Of a stretch of 64,000 nucleotides of DNA, positions 11,906-22,989 are shown piece after piece. The stretch's first letter is position 1. Each line of letters starts with the position of its first letter. Under the pieces are notes generated by a model, which was not told where the DNA came from, did no database searches, and was given only the letters and a program-made list of their open reading frames with translations. Source of the DNA: Glandiceps talaboti (taxonomy: Eukaryota; Hemichordata; Enteropneusta; Spengelidae); assembly GCF_964340395.1 (NCBI RefSeq), contig NC_135562.1, forward strand, positions 22,323,718 to 22,387,717, given 5' to 3'. Position numbers and translations under genes: made by a program.

Positions 11906-12039
11906 ATAATTTTTTGTACATATTGATGATCAGGAAGAGCACGTGTTCTATAAAAGCTTCTGGATATAGTTTTTAGTTGCCGAGACCTAGTCCCTTGCAT
12001 AATTAACGAAATTTACTAACACTACACGAAATATCCAAT

Positions 12040-12180
12040 TTAACCACCTTTATCCAACCTTTACCCTACATGTAACCCACCTAACCATCATCTCTGTTCA
12101 CGAGTAGTACAAGACGCAGTACCACCTTGACTGTCTACAGCCCCTTGGGGGAGAGATCACCGGGGTAAACTAAGTCAAAG
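12040..12180 (+). repeat. Dispersed repeat D1, copy 1
   Basis: Shares caacctttaccctac, ccatctctgt, gtagtacaagacgcagtacc and ttgactgtctaca, in the same order, with 14525-14660. An interspersed element of unknown type; no coding trace. Confidence 0.6.
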
Positions 12181-12406
12181 GTGAATTTCGTCTCATACTT
12201 GCCACATAAATTTACACATCCTCTGCTCAAGATTTACCCCAGGTGGAAAGACATGGTCAAATGTGACTTTTCGTATAGTGTAATTAAGGGATGTACCTTG
12301 TATGGTAGCTCAGAATTTCGGATTCAGATAATGTGTGTTAGAACTGATAGAACTGTTAGAACAATCTGAAATTAACCTAATCAAACCCGATTTCGTTCCC
12401 TTTCAC

Positions 12407-12475
<69 letters not shown>

Positions 12476-12600
12476 GCATGTATGTTTGTCTGTCTGTCTG
12501 TCTAGATCTGTCTGTCCATCCGTCTATACATCTATCTCCCAACCATCCCCTCTCTCTCCCTCGCTCACTCACTCACTCACTCACTCACTCTGTCCGTCCG
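12407..12600. repeat. (TGTC)n microsatellite grading into pyrimidine-rich and (CACT)n
   Basis: (TGTC)n at 12407-12476, then interrupted TGTC/TCTC sequence and (CACT)n at about 12563-12590. Confidence 0.9.
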
Positions 12601-13440
12601 TTTGTCTATCTAATTGATAACTTCTTCAACCAATGGCCAATGAAGCATAAGTAAAGATGCTTTCAAATTGACTTCTAACTCAGTGAATCTTTAAAAAAAG
12701 TTTGTGTATCGACATTCTTGTTATATCATGATATAGGTTTGTGTATCGACATTCTTGTTATATAGGAAGGCCGTTCCATGTGACCCTCAATAAAATAAGT
12801 TGTTTTTTAAAAGTTATGTTTTGACTTTGGAAATGTGATTTTCCTTTTTTATGTTGGTTGCAAATATGTATATGAATGCTAATTCATTTGTGCAAAATGT
12901 TTTTAATGAGTTCTTTAACCTGGAATAAAAACACTGGAAATGTCAAGCATTTGTGTAGTTATAAGATACCAAAGGCCTTCCGTGTGTTCTGGTAATCACC
13001 CTTGTTTCCCTTGTTTCATATAACGAAAACTCTGTACAAATAAGTTTAGTTCACTAAAAGTGTTATTTTTACCTCTACCAGCCACACAATTACCTAGAGT
13101 AGGGTCACTGAACGCTCGAAGGTAGTGAGGCAATTACATACAAGATGTGGTAACATTTGTAATACGATATATATTAACAGAGTGACACCGTATCATGTAG
13201 TACAAGAAAATAGTTGAACTTTTGATCAAGAATATAAGATAACACGGGGTCATACAATGTAAATGTTAACGGTAATTTTGGGTTATCAAAGAAAGTTTTA
13301 CAATGTAATTACACATCAACGTCATAATGTAATGATAGCCTCATTGTAATTACTTAGCGGTGTCTGCCATTCCTATTTCATTATATCGGTACAGTACACA
13401 AGACAATCGTCTGAAGATTATGCTGGTAAAATCGAAAATG
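12601..13440. other. Non-coding; small tandem duplication
   Basis: A 26-bp segment starting gtttgtgtatcgacattctt is repeated at 12700 and 12737. Nothing else recognised. Confidence 0.6.
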
Positions 13441-13442
13441 AA

Positions 13443-13445
<3 letters not shown>

Positions 13446-13498
<53 letters not shown>
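13446..13498. repeat. (AC)n microsatellite
   Basis: Dinucleotide repeat of about 26 units. Confidence 0.95.
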
Positions 13499-13500
<2 letters not shown>

Positions 13501-13579
13501 TAGTTCAAGGTTCCATGGCAATTACAAAATATGTGGTCACTGTGGGCAGGACAATTATAGGTATTTGGAGTGACTTGAA

Positions 13580-13880
13580 AACTGGTAATAACCAGGACTA
13601 CTATATATAGGTACTAAGACCATCAACAAAGTTCGTAATCGGCAGGACTACTGTAACTACTTTAACTACTTGAACCGCCAGTACTACTACTGTATGTAGT
13701 AAGACCATTAGCAGAAATACTGTAACTACTGTAACTCTACATGTCTCGCCAGTACTACTACTGTTTGTACTAGGATCATTAGCAGAACTACAGTAACTAC
13801 CTGGACCACCAGTATTACTACTGTGTATACTAGGACCAGTAGCAGAACACTCCAGGTACTTGGACCGTCCTCAGGACTAC
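13580..13880 (+). repeat. Degenerate 60-71-bp tandem repeat
   Basis: Three to four diverged units carry gccagtactactactg (13677, 13748, 13808) followed by a segment like attagcagaa and then gtaactac. Spacing is 71 and 60 bp. An old, decaying array. Confidence 0.7.
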
Positions 13881-14524
13881 ATTAGATAGTATTTATTTTG
13901 CAAACTGCCAAAGGTTTAACCTCTGAGTTAGGGTGACAGATTTCCAGTCCTGAACAGAGTCATCTGCTAGATCATTATTTATCTTTGGGGATGATGCACT
14001 TGGACTAATATCCTAAGACATTTTGTTCTTGAATGAGCAATTATCACTTCATTTAGCCAAGCCATTTTGTGTACATTCTTGTCCTAAACATATTGTAATG
14101 GTATATTTTAGTTGTGCCAATCAATCTGTGTTATCAATAAATGTTGAAACTGCACGAAATGCAACTACTATCCCATGAGTGTCTGCCATCGTTTTTGTAT
14201 TTCATGTGTAACATTCTTAAAGTGACTGCAGTCGGCAAAACAAGTTTACTCTTAAATGCACTCTGTACGTACATGAACGAGTATGAAATTTATGTGAAAA
14301 ATGTAATTCCTAGAACAAAAAGCACTAATTGTGTGGCGATTTTAAAAACAAAGATAATTGATGGGGAATTGCTGAGAAAAAAATAACCTGACAACTATGC
14401 GAAAATCTATACCAAATATACTGACGGATTCACATCTTTGGAATGTGAATCCAAAAAAATATATTCAGACGATACCTGACCTGGCCTGGCCTGGCCTGTA
14501 CCTGGCCTGTACCTGCGTTTTGTA

Positions 14525-14660
14525 CCGACCGAATTTACCCACTTTTTCCCAACCTTTACCCTACCTGTGACCCAGTTAGCCACCATCTCTGTCCAGGGGT
14601 AGTACAAGACGCAGTACCACTTTTGACTGTCTACAACCTCCAAGAGGAGATCATCATGGG
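14525..14660 (+). repeat. Dispersed repeat D1, copy 2
   Basis: Same ordered blocks as 12040-12180, in the same orientation and about 2.5 kb away. Confidence 0.6.
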
Positions 14661-14675
14661 TAAATTAATTCTCCC

Positions 14676-14885
14676 TTGTATCCCAAAGTCTCTCCCCTCC
14701 CTCCCCGTATCTCAAAGTCTCTCCGCTTCCCCGTATCTCAGTCTCTGCCCTCCCCCGTATCTCAAAGTCTCTCCCTCCCTTGTATCTCAAAGATTCTCCC
14801 CTCCCTCCCCCGTATCTCAAAGTCTCTCCCCTCCCCCCTTGTATCTCAAAGTTTCTCCCCTCCCTCCCCCGTATCTCAAGGGAAA
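14676..14885 (+). repeat. Polypyrimidine minisatellite, 24-33-bp unit
   Basis: Seven or so copies of gtatctcaaagtctctcccc followed by variable C/T runs. The + strand is almost purely pyrimidine, so the proline/serine-rich open frames across it are low-complexity artefacts. Confidence 0.9.
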
Positions 14886-14940
14886 TACAGAAAGTTAGAA
14901 CAAAATGTATGTAATGTTTGTTTTTTCGAGTTCAAAATAA

Positions 14941-15262
14941 CATGAAGAAACAGAAAGGTTTTTCCCTGTTCTCAAAGGACAAGATTAAAAAGGAAAACGG
15001 GTTTGGAGTGATCTACCAAATTCCCTGTCAGGGCCAGACTAACACAGGACCACGTGAGGAATGCTACAGAAGATCACTCCAAACTACTGAGATTTTTGGA
15101 GCATAAGCGACCCAGTTCCAGCACATCAGAAATCTCCCAACATATGAACATCGAATCACCGTGACATTACTTAGACATAAACAAAGTTATAATCTTAGAT
15201 TCATACTGAAATATGACACTTTTAAAGAGGCCAGATCACATCTACATCCGGGCACTTAAACT
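14941..15262 (+). pseudogene. Penelope-like relic B: GIY-YIG domain end, frameshifted
   Basis: The trace starts with FGVIYQIPCQG (the GVY part of a GIY-YIG nuclease). It shifts frame after the cysteine and continues as LLRFLEHKRPSSSTSEISQH, then LDINKVIILDS, and ends RPDHIYIRALKLSL. That succession (RFxEHKRPSSxxSEIxxH, then the KVxILxxE strand, then IYIRxxxPSL) is a distinctive GIY-YIG tail found in Penelope-type proteins. The YIG half is destroyed and at least two stops intervene. It is a different lineage from relic A and from the 49.9-kb element. No RT trace is seen upstream, where the polypyrimidine repeat lies. Confidence 0.72.
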
Positions 15263-15360
15263 ATCACTGAAGGTAAAAATGATATGTAAATAAGAATATA
15301 CTCGGATTTCGTTAAAAGTAATCAGATCGCGGTATTACCACAACAACACAGAAAATGTTC

Positions 15361-17046
15361 ACGTAATCTATCATCAATACATGGTTTGGACGTAATCTAT
15401 CATCAATATACATGGTTTGGACGTAATCTATCACCAATACATGGTTTGGACGTAATCTATCATCAATACATGGTTTGGACGTAATCTATCATTAATACAT
15501 GGTTTGGACGTAATCTATCATCAATACATGGTTTGGACGTAATCTATCATTAATACATGGTTTGGACGTAATCTATCATTAATACATGGTTTGGACGTAA
15601 TCTATCATCAATACATGGTTTGGACGTAATCTATCATCAATACATGGTTTGGACGTAATCTATCATCAATACATGGTTTGGACGTAATCTATCACCAATA
15701 CATGGTTTGGACGTAATCTATCACCAATACATGGTTTGGACGTAATCTATCACCAATACATGGTTTGGACGTAATCTATCATCAATACATGGTTTGGACG
15801 TAATCTATCATTAATACATGGTTTGGACGTAATCTATCATGAATACATGGTTTGGACGTAATCTATCATCAATACATGGTTTGGACGTAATCTATCATTA
15901 ATACATGGTTTGGACGTAATCTATCATCAATACATGGTTTGGACGTAATCTATCATCAATACATGGTTTGGACGTAATCTATCATCAATACATGGTTTGG
16001 ACGTAATCTATCATTAATACATGGTTTGGACGTAATATATCATTAATACATGGTTTGGACGTAATCTATCATTAATACATGGTTTGGACGTAATCTATCA
16101 TCAATACATGGTTTGGACGTAATCTATAATCAATACATGGTTTGGACGTAATCTATCATTAATACATGGTTTGGACGTAATCTATCATTAATACATGGTT
16201 TGGACGTAATCTATCATCAATACATGGTTTGGACGTAATCTATCATCAATACATGGTTTGGACGTAATCTATCATTAATACATGGTTTGGACGTAATCTA
16301 TCATTAATACATGGTTTGGACGTAATCTATCATCAATACATGGTTTGGACGTAATCTATCATCAATACATGGTTTGGACGTAATCTATCATCAATACATG
16401 GTTTGGACGTAATCTATCATTAATACATGGTTTGGACGTAATCTATCACCAATACATGGTTTGGACGTAATCTATCACCAATACATGGTTTAGACGTAAT
16501 CTATCATTAATACATGGTTTGGACGTAATCTATCATTAATACATGGTTTGGACGTAATCTATCATCAATACATGGTTTGGACGTAATCTATCATCAATAC
16601 ATGGTTTGGACGTAATCTATCACCAATACATGGTTTGGACGTAATCTATCACCAATACATGGTTTGGACGTAATCTATCATTAATACATGGTTTGGACGT
16701 AATCTATCATCAATACATGGTTTGGACGTAATCTATCACCAATACATGGTTTGGACGTAATCTATCACCAATACATGGTTTGGACGTAATCTATCATTAA
16801 TACATGGTTTGGACGTAATCTATCATTAATACATGGTTTGGACGTAATCTATCACCAATACATGGTTTGGACGTAATCTATCATTAATACATGGTTTGGA
16901 CGTAATCTATCGTCAATACATGGTTTGGACGTAATCTATCATTAATACATGGTTTGGACGTAATCTATCATTAATACATGGTTTGGACGTAATCTATCAT
17001 CAATACATGGTTTGAACGTAATCTATCATCAATACATGGTTTGGAC
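15361..17046 (+). repeat. Satellite B: 29-bp unit, about 58 copies
   Basis: The unit is acgtaatctatcaYYaatac followed by atggtttgg. The variable dinucleotide appears as TC, TT or CC in no simple order. One early unit has 2 extra bases (31 bp). Otherwise the period is almost invariant, implying recent homogenisation. Confidence 0.97.
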
Positions 17047-17092
17047 GCGTCAAGTTAAGGCCAACTCATTATACAAGTCATTTGTGGTGCAT

Positions 17093-17299
17093 GTCAGAGT
17101 GGGGGAGGGTGACAAGTCAGAGTGGGGGAGGGTGACAAGTCAGAGTGGGGAGAGTGACAAGTCAGAGTGGGGGAGGGTGACAAGTCAGAGTGGGAGAGGG
17201 TGACAAGTCAGAGTGGGGGAGGGTGACAAGTCAGAGTGGGGAGAGTGACAAGTCAGAGTGGGGGAGGGTGACAAGTCAGAGTGGGGGAGGGTGACAAGT
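17093..17299 (+). repeat. Satellite C: 23-bp G-rich unit, 9 copies
   Basis: The unit is gtcagagtgggggagggtga followed by caa, with a 22-bp variant (ggggagag). Runs of GGGGG and GGG in each unit give G-quadruplex potential on the + strand. It begins about 47 bp after satellite B ends. Confidence 0.95.
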
Positions 17300-17870
17300 A
17301 TGTCACAGAGAATGATTTGCTAAGCCAAAAGGGCCGTAAAGAAATTAAATGGGTATAAGGGAACACATGTGGACAATACAGTATGTGAGACAGTGGAAGT
17401 CTGACTTGGGAGGAGTGGGCATAATGTAGTCAAAATATGGGAAAATTACGAATGTCATCTGTAACATGTACACAAGGCTTGAAAAGTTTGAATTTTAGTG
17501 TCAAACTCTCATCAGACAATGTTGGTTGACAGTCTTAGATAACAGCAAATGTCTTGTTATACGAGTGTTGTTTAACCTTGATTCATTATAAGTTTTGTCA
17601 AATAAAAAAATCCTCGAAGCATTCGAAGGGAATTGTTTGAGTGGAAAGTACATTACCCACTGCTAATACATCATCGCAAAGTTTATTCTACAGAATAAAA
17701 AAATTCCGATGCGAAGTGCTCAGAGTCGTTTGTGTACACCACAGAGTTTACCACAGAATGGGTGGTGACATGCTTTCTTTGTGAATTCTACATAATATTT
17801 CGAATTTCTCGTTTTATTTGCTCTAGATAAAGTTGAAAACATCCCACTGTATGCATTCACTACCTGCATT
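17300..17870. other. Unassigned sequence
   Basis: No repeats or coding trace recognised. Confidence 0.5.
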
Positions 17871-17879
17871 ACCCACTGA

Positions 17880-18372
17880 ATGACGGGGTTAGTTTACGCA
17901 GACACGAATAAATACACCAGAGAAAGGTAAAACAAACCCAGCAAGCACTAGCCAATGATTGCATATCTAGAAAAGGCGGGGGTTTGGAAACTATCTTCAC
18001 CCACGAGAAAATAACAGACAGGAACCAGGGTCGCACCAATGCAAAGCATCGCAATGTGCAGTCTGTAAACATGATAAGGACGATAGAGTTTGCAGGACTG
18101 TACAACATTCAATGTTTGCACACATTTCACTGCAAAACAACAAACGTAATATACTGTATACACTATGAGAAATATGGACAAATACCATATGTTAGAGAAA
18201 CAGGATATACCACATCTACGTACACCCACATGCAGAACCACTTATCAGTGATAAGGAATAAAAACAAAGCAGATCATTTCAACTCAGCCAACCACACCCT
18301 TGCCGACTTCAAAATAATAGGCCTTGAACAGATATGGAAAAACACATACGGAGAACATGGAGTAAACTACTA
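17880..18372 (+). pseudogene. Penelope-like relic C: GIY-YIG domain
   Basis: An open segment ending at 18372 carries CKTTNVIYCIHYEKYGQ, then YVRETGYTTSTYTHMQNHLS, then HFNSANHTLADFKIIGLEQI. This is the same layout as relic A (ETGxTIxTRMQNHL; HxLxDFKIIGxE). The G of the YIG motif is replaced by R (YVRETG) and the catalytic arginine region reads YTHM, so it should be inactive. The expected cysteine knuckle before it is scrambled by frameshifts (about 18000-18100). The element family is the same as, or close to, relic A. Confidence 0.78.
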
Positions 18373-18489
18373 GCAACCATTACCATTATTATATTGGTCA
18401 TGTGACTGGACATAAGTAGTAATGGATTGGGCCTACTGAAGCAGCTCAGCAAAGCCCAGGTGAAATGTCTTGGGCGGAAACATTTTAAA

Positions 18490-19340
18490 TGTATATTTTA
18501 TATGTTTAAATGAAACTGCTTAGTGTGTCATATAACACTTTTTGCACAATTTGTCATTCGACATATAATGGTTGGCTCTGTAAATAAGACATTCATTTAT
18601 AAATTATTCAAGCGGAAAACGACTAAAGGAAATAAAGGTATTTTCTTAAGCTTTTGGCTCTGGAGGGAGAATTCGCATCACATAAATTTCGGTTGTTTGC
18701 CAAGAAACTTCAAATTTAAACGCTTTTCACCTTTATAGTTCTTCCAGTGGAAACTATGAGTATTAGCAGATATAAATATTTATTAGGAGCACATTCAATA
18801 TTTATGACTCCTCTAAGAGCTTACTTCCTTCAGACGAATAGCTATGAATATCCGTGTGCATCTAATAAATGTCCATGTCTGCTAAGTCCTATGTCCAATT
18901 GAAAGAACAGTAAAGGTAAAAAATCGTTTCATTTTGGTGATTCCTGGCAACTGAACAGATATTATGTGAATATTGAAATGATTCTTTAGACCTCCAAACC
19001 TTATTAAAACACCATTATTTCCCGGAGTGGCATTCCCCTTGATACATAATACTTTTCAATTAATCTTGATTAAATAATACACCAGTCATAGATCTCTGAG
19101 TCAGACGTACATTGATAGATCCTTGTAGATTGAGACAGCTTTTACCAGAATTATAATTATATGTGAAGATAACTTATTTTAAAATCTACAAAATCTCATT
19201 CCAATTTAAGATTTTAGACGTATATATATTCCACTTGGGTCATTTAGATCATGGGTTGATTATGGTTGTCCCAAATTCAATATCTGGTACGTTATACGGT
19301 GCTATAAGTTCCATGACTACTTGTTGCATGATGTACTTGA
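18490..19340. other. Unassigned AT-rich sequence
   Basis: No gene trace or array seen. Confidence 0.5.
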
Positions 19341-19343
19341 CCC

Positions 19344-19344
<1 letters not shown>

Positions 19345-19423
<79 letters not shown>
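19345..19423. repeat. (CA)n microsatellite
   Basis: About 39 CA units. Confidence 0.97.
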
Positions 19424-19427
<4 letters not shown>

Positions 19428-19529
19428 TATTGACTCATTAAGACTACATGCAATATCAGCAAGCTGTTTAAGACATCTGTGCTTTGCTATAAAGTGTGTA
19501 CCAAATTATATTGAATTTTGAGCGTGTAT

Positions 19530-19844
19530 TCATAAGATACAGCCTGGAGGTCTTTATTTAAACAAATGACAAATTACAACTAAAAGCTACATTACCAAAC
19601 TTTATAGGACACAAGGACTTTGTTATCATCAATTTATGTGCCAAACTATATTGAATTTGATCATTATTAAGATATAGCCTAATTACTGACACAAATTGAT
19701 TAGGCGAGTGACTCATTAATATTCATAGTTGTTTACCGAAATCTAATCCGGTCTAGCCATTAACCTAAAGATTATGTGCAACGAATTCGTTTGAATTGAG
19801 TCAGCCGGTTTTGAAAAAATGATGAGACAGGCAGACAGACAGGC

Positions 19845-19933
<89 letters not shown>

Positions 19934-19935
19934 CG
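19530..19935 (-). mobile_element. Dispersed (TGTC)n-linked repeat family, copy 2 (inverted)
   Basis: On the minus strand, (TGTC)n (19825-19934) leads into the same flank as copy 1: a caattca/catttca-like block, a taatggct segment, attaggctatatctta and the core around gtgtcctataaagtttggta. Keeping the microsatellite and core at fixed relative positions in two copies shows they move as one unit. Confidence 0.65.
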
Positions 19936-20075
19936 ATAAATAAATAAATAACATTTGCTTTCATCTATATGACAATGTTCAGCCATATTAATATATCATA
20001 GTATTACCTACACATGCATTATAGGACCATTAATTCATTTCTATTTTCAATAACTGAAGGCTATATTTCAAGGGT

Positions 20076-22930
20076 TAGAGTGAGGTCGAGTAGAGACTAT
20101 AGTGAGGTCGAGTAGAGACTAGAGTAAGGTCGAGTAGAGACTAGAGTGAGGTCGAGTAGAGACTATAGTGAGGTCGAGTAGAGACTAGAGTAAGGTCGAG
20201 TAGAGACTATAGTGAGGTCGAGTAGAGACTAGAGTGAGGTCGAGTAGAGACTATAATGAGGTGGAGTAGAGACTATAGTGAGGTCGAGTAGAGATTATAG
20301 TGAGGTCGAGTAGAAACTATAGTGAGGTCGAGTAGAGACTATAGTGAGGTCGAGTAGAGACTAGAGTAAGGTCGAGTAGAGACTATAGTGAGGTCGAGTA
20401 GAGACTAGAGTGAGGTCGAGTAGAGACTAGAGTGAGGTCGAGTAGAGACTAGAGTGAGGTCGAGTAGAGACTATAGTGAGGTCGAGTAGAGACTATAGTG
20501 AGGTCGAGTAGAGACTATAGTGAGGTGGAGTAGAGACTATAGTGAGGTCGAGTAGAGACTAGAGTGAGGTCGAGTAGAGACTAGAGTGAGGTCGAGTAGA
20601 GACTATAGTGAGGTCGAGTAGAGACTATAGTGAGGTCGAGTAGAGACTAGAGTGAGGTCGAGTAGAGACTATAGTGAGGTCGAGTAGAGACTAGAGTGAG
20701 GTCGAGTAGAGACTAGAGTGAGGTCGAGTAGAGACTAGAGTAAGGTCGAGTAGAGATTATAGTGAGGTCGAGTAGAAACTATAGTGAGGTGGAGTAGAGA
20801 CTATAGTGAGGTCGAGTAGAGACTAGAGTAAGGTCGAGTAGAGACTAGAGTGAGGTCGAGTAGAGACTATAGTGAGGTCGAGTAGAGACTAGAGTGAGGT
20901 CGAGTAGAGACTAGAGTGAGGTCGAGTAGAGACTATAGTGAGGTCGAGTAGAGACTATAGTGAGGTCGAGTAGAGACTAGAGTGAGGTCGAGTAGAGACT
21001 AGAGTGAGGTCGAGTAGAGACTAGAGTGAGGTCGAGTAGAGACTAGAGTGAGGTCGAGTAGAGACTATAGTGAGGTCGAGTAGAGACTATAGTGAGGTCG
21101 AGTAGAGACTATAGTGAGGTCGAGTAGAGACTAGAGTGAGGTCGAGTAGAGACTATAGTGAGGTCGAGTAGAGATTAAAGTGAGGTCGAGTAGAGACTAT
21201 AGTGAGGTCGAGTAGAGACTAGAGTGAGGTCGAGTAGAGACTAGAGTGAGGTCGAGTAGAGACTATAGTGAGGTCGAGTAGAGACTATAGTGAGGTCGAG
21301 TAGAGACTATAGTGAGGTCGAGTGGAGACTAGAGTGAGGTCGAGTAGAGACTAGAGTGAGGTCGAGTAGAGACTAGAGTGAGGTCGAGTAGAGACTAGAG
21401 TGAGGTCGAGTAGAGACTATAGTGAGGTCGAGTAGAGACTAGAGTGAGGTCGAGTAGAGACTAGAGTGAGGTCGAGTAGAGACTAGAGTGAGGTCGAGTA
21501 GAGACTATAGTGAGGTCGAGTAGAGACTATAGTGAGGTCGAGTAGAGACTATAGTGAGGTGGAGTAGAGACTAGAGTGAGGTCGAGTAGAGACTAGAGTG
21601 AGGTCGAGTAGAGACTATAGTGAGGTCGAGTAGAGACTATAGTGAGGTCGAGTAGAGACTAGAGTGAGGTCGAGTAGAGACTAGAGTGAGGTCGAGTAGA
21701 GACTAGAGTGAGGTCGAGTAGAGACTAGAGTAAGGTCGAGTAGAGATTATAGTGAGGTCGAGTAGAAACTATAGTGAGGTGGAGTAGAGACTATAGTGAG
21801 GTCGAGTAGAGACTAGAGTAAGGTCGAGTAGAGACTAGAGTGAGGTCGAGTAGAGACTATAGTGAGGTCGAGTAGAGACTAGAGTGAGGTCGAGTAGAGA
21901 CTAGAGTGAGGTCGAGTAGAGACTAGAGTGAGGTCGAGTAGAGACTATAGTGAGGTCGAGTAGAGACTATAGTGAGGTCGAGTAGAGACTAGAGTGAGGT
22001 CGAGTAGAGACTAGAGTGAGGTCGAGTAGAGACTAGAGTGAGGTCGAGTAGAGACTAGAGTGAGGTCGAGTAGAGACTATAGTGAGGTCGAGTAGAGACT
22101 ATAGTGAGGTCGAGTAGAGACTAGAGTGAGGTCGAGTAGAGACTAGAGTGAGGTCGAGTAGAGACTAGAGTGAGGTCGAGTAGAGACTAGAGTGAGGTCG
22201 AGTAGAGACTAGAGTGAGGTCGAGTAGAGACTCGAGTGAGGTCGAGTAGAGACTATAGTGAGGTCGAGTAGAGACTATAGTGAGGTCGAGTAGAGACTAT
22301 AGTGAGGTCGAGTAGAGACTAGAGTGAGGTCGAGTAGAGACTATAGTGAGGTGGAGTAGAGACTATAGTGAGGTCGAGTAGAGATTAAAGTGAGGTCGAG
22401 TAGAGACTATAGTGAGGTCGAGTAGAGACTAGAGTGAGGTCGAGTAGAGACTAGAGTGAGGTCGAGTAGAGACTATAGTGAGGTCGAGTAGAGACTATAG
22501 TGAGGTCGAGTAGAGACTATAGTGAGGTCGAGTGGAGACTAGAGTGAGGTCGAGTAGAGACTAGAGTGAGGTCGAGTAGAGACTAGAGTGAGGTCGAGTA
22601 GAGACTAGAGTGAGGTCGAGTAGAGACTCGAGTGAGGTCGAGTAGAGACTATAGTGAGGTCGAGTAGAGACTATAGTGAGGTTGAGTAGAGACTATAGTG
22701 AGGTCGAGTAGAGACTAGAGTGAGGTCGAGTAGAGACTATAGTGAGGTCGAGTAGAGACTAGAGTGAGGTCGAGTAGAGACTATAGTGAGGTCGAGTAGA
22801 GACTATAGTGAGGTCGAGTAGAGACTATAGTGAGGTCAAGTAGAGACTAGAGTGAGGTCGAGTAGAGACTAGAGTGAGGTCGAGTAGAGACTATAGTGAG
22901 GTCGAGTAGAGACTAGAGTGAGGTCGAGTG
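20076..22930 (+). repeat. Satellite D: 22-bp unit, about 130 copies
   Basis: The unit is agtgaggtcgagtagagact followed by at or ag. Period is held throughout, with rare variants (taagg, gtggag, gattat, aaact, gattaaag, gtgga). Rare variants recur at fixed offsets that are multiples of 22 (462, 990 and 1210 bp), so blocks of tens of units have been duplicated. The + strand is strongly purine-biased. Confidence 0.97.
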
Positions 22931-22989
22931 CCAAATAGCATAAATTGATATTAGAAATGATTGGTTTAGAGAAATGGAATGAAACCCCT

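Noticed and set aside
14141-14386. An 81-codon frame containing VGKTSLLLNAL, like a nucleotide-binding P-loop
   Set aside because: It lacks the full GxxxxGK[ST] context, shows no other nucleotide-binding motif and has no splice support; likely chance.
15361-17046. A CRISPR-like array with 29-bp repeats
   Set aside because: Units are directly adjacent with no spacers; it is a satellite.
18425-18485. Hammerhead-like ctactgaagcagctcag ... ggtgaaatg after relic C
   Set aside because: The invariant CTGATGA box is absent and the GAAA box has no matching stem III.
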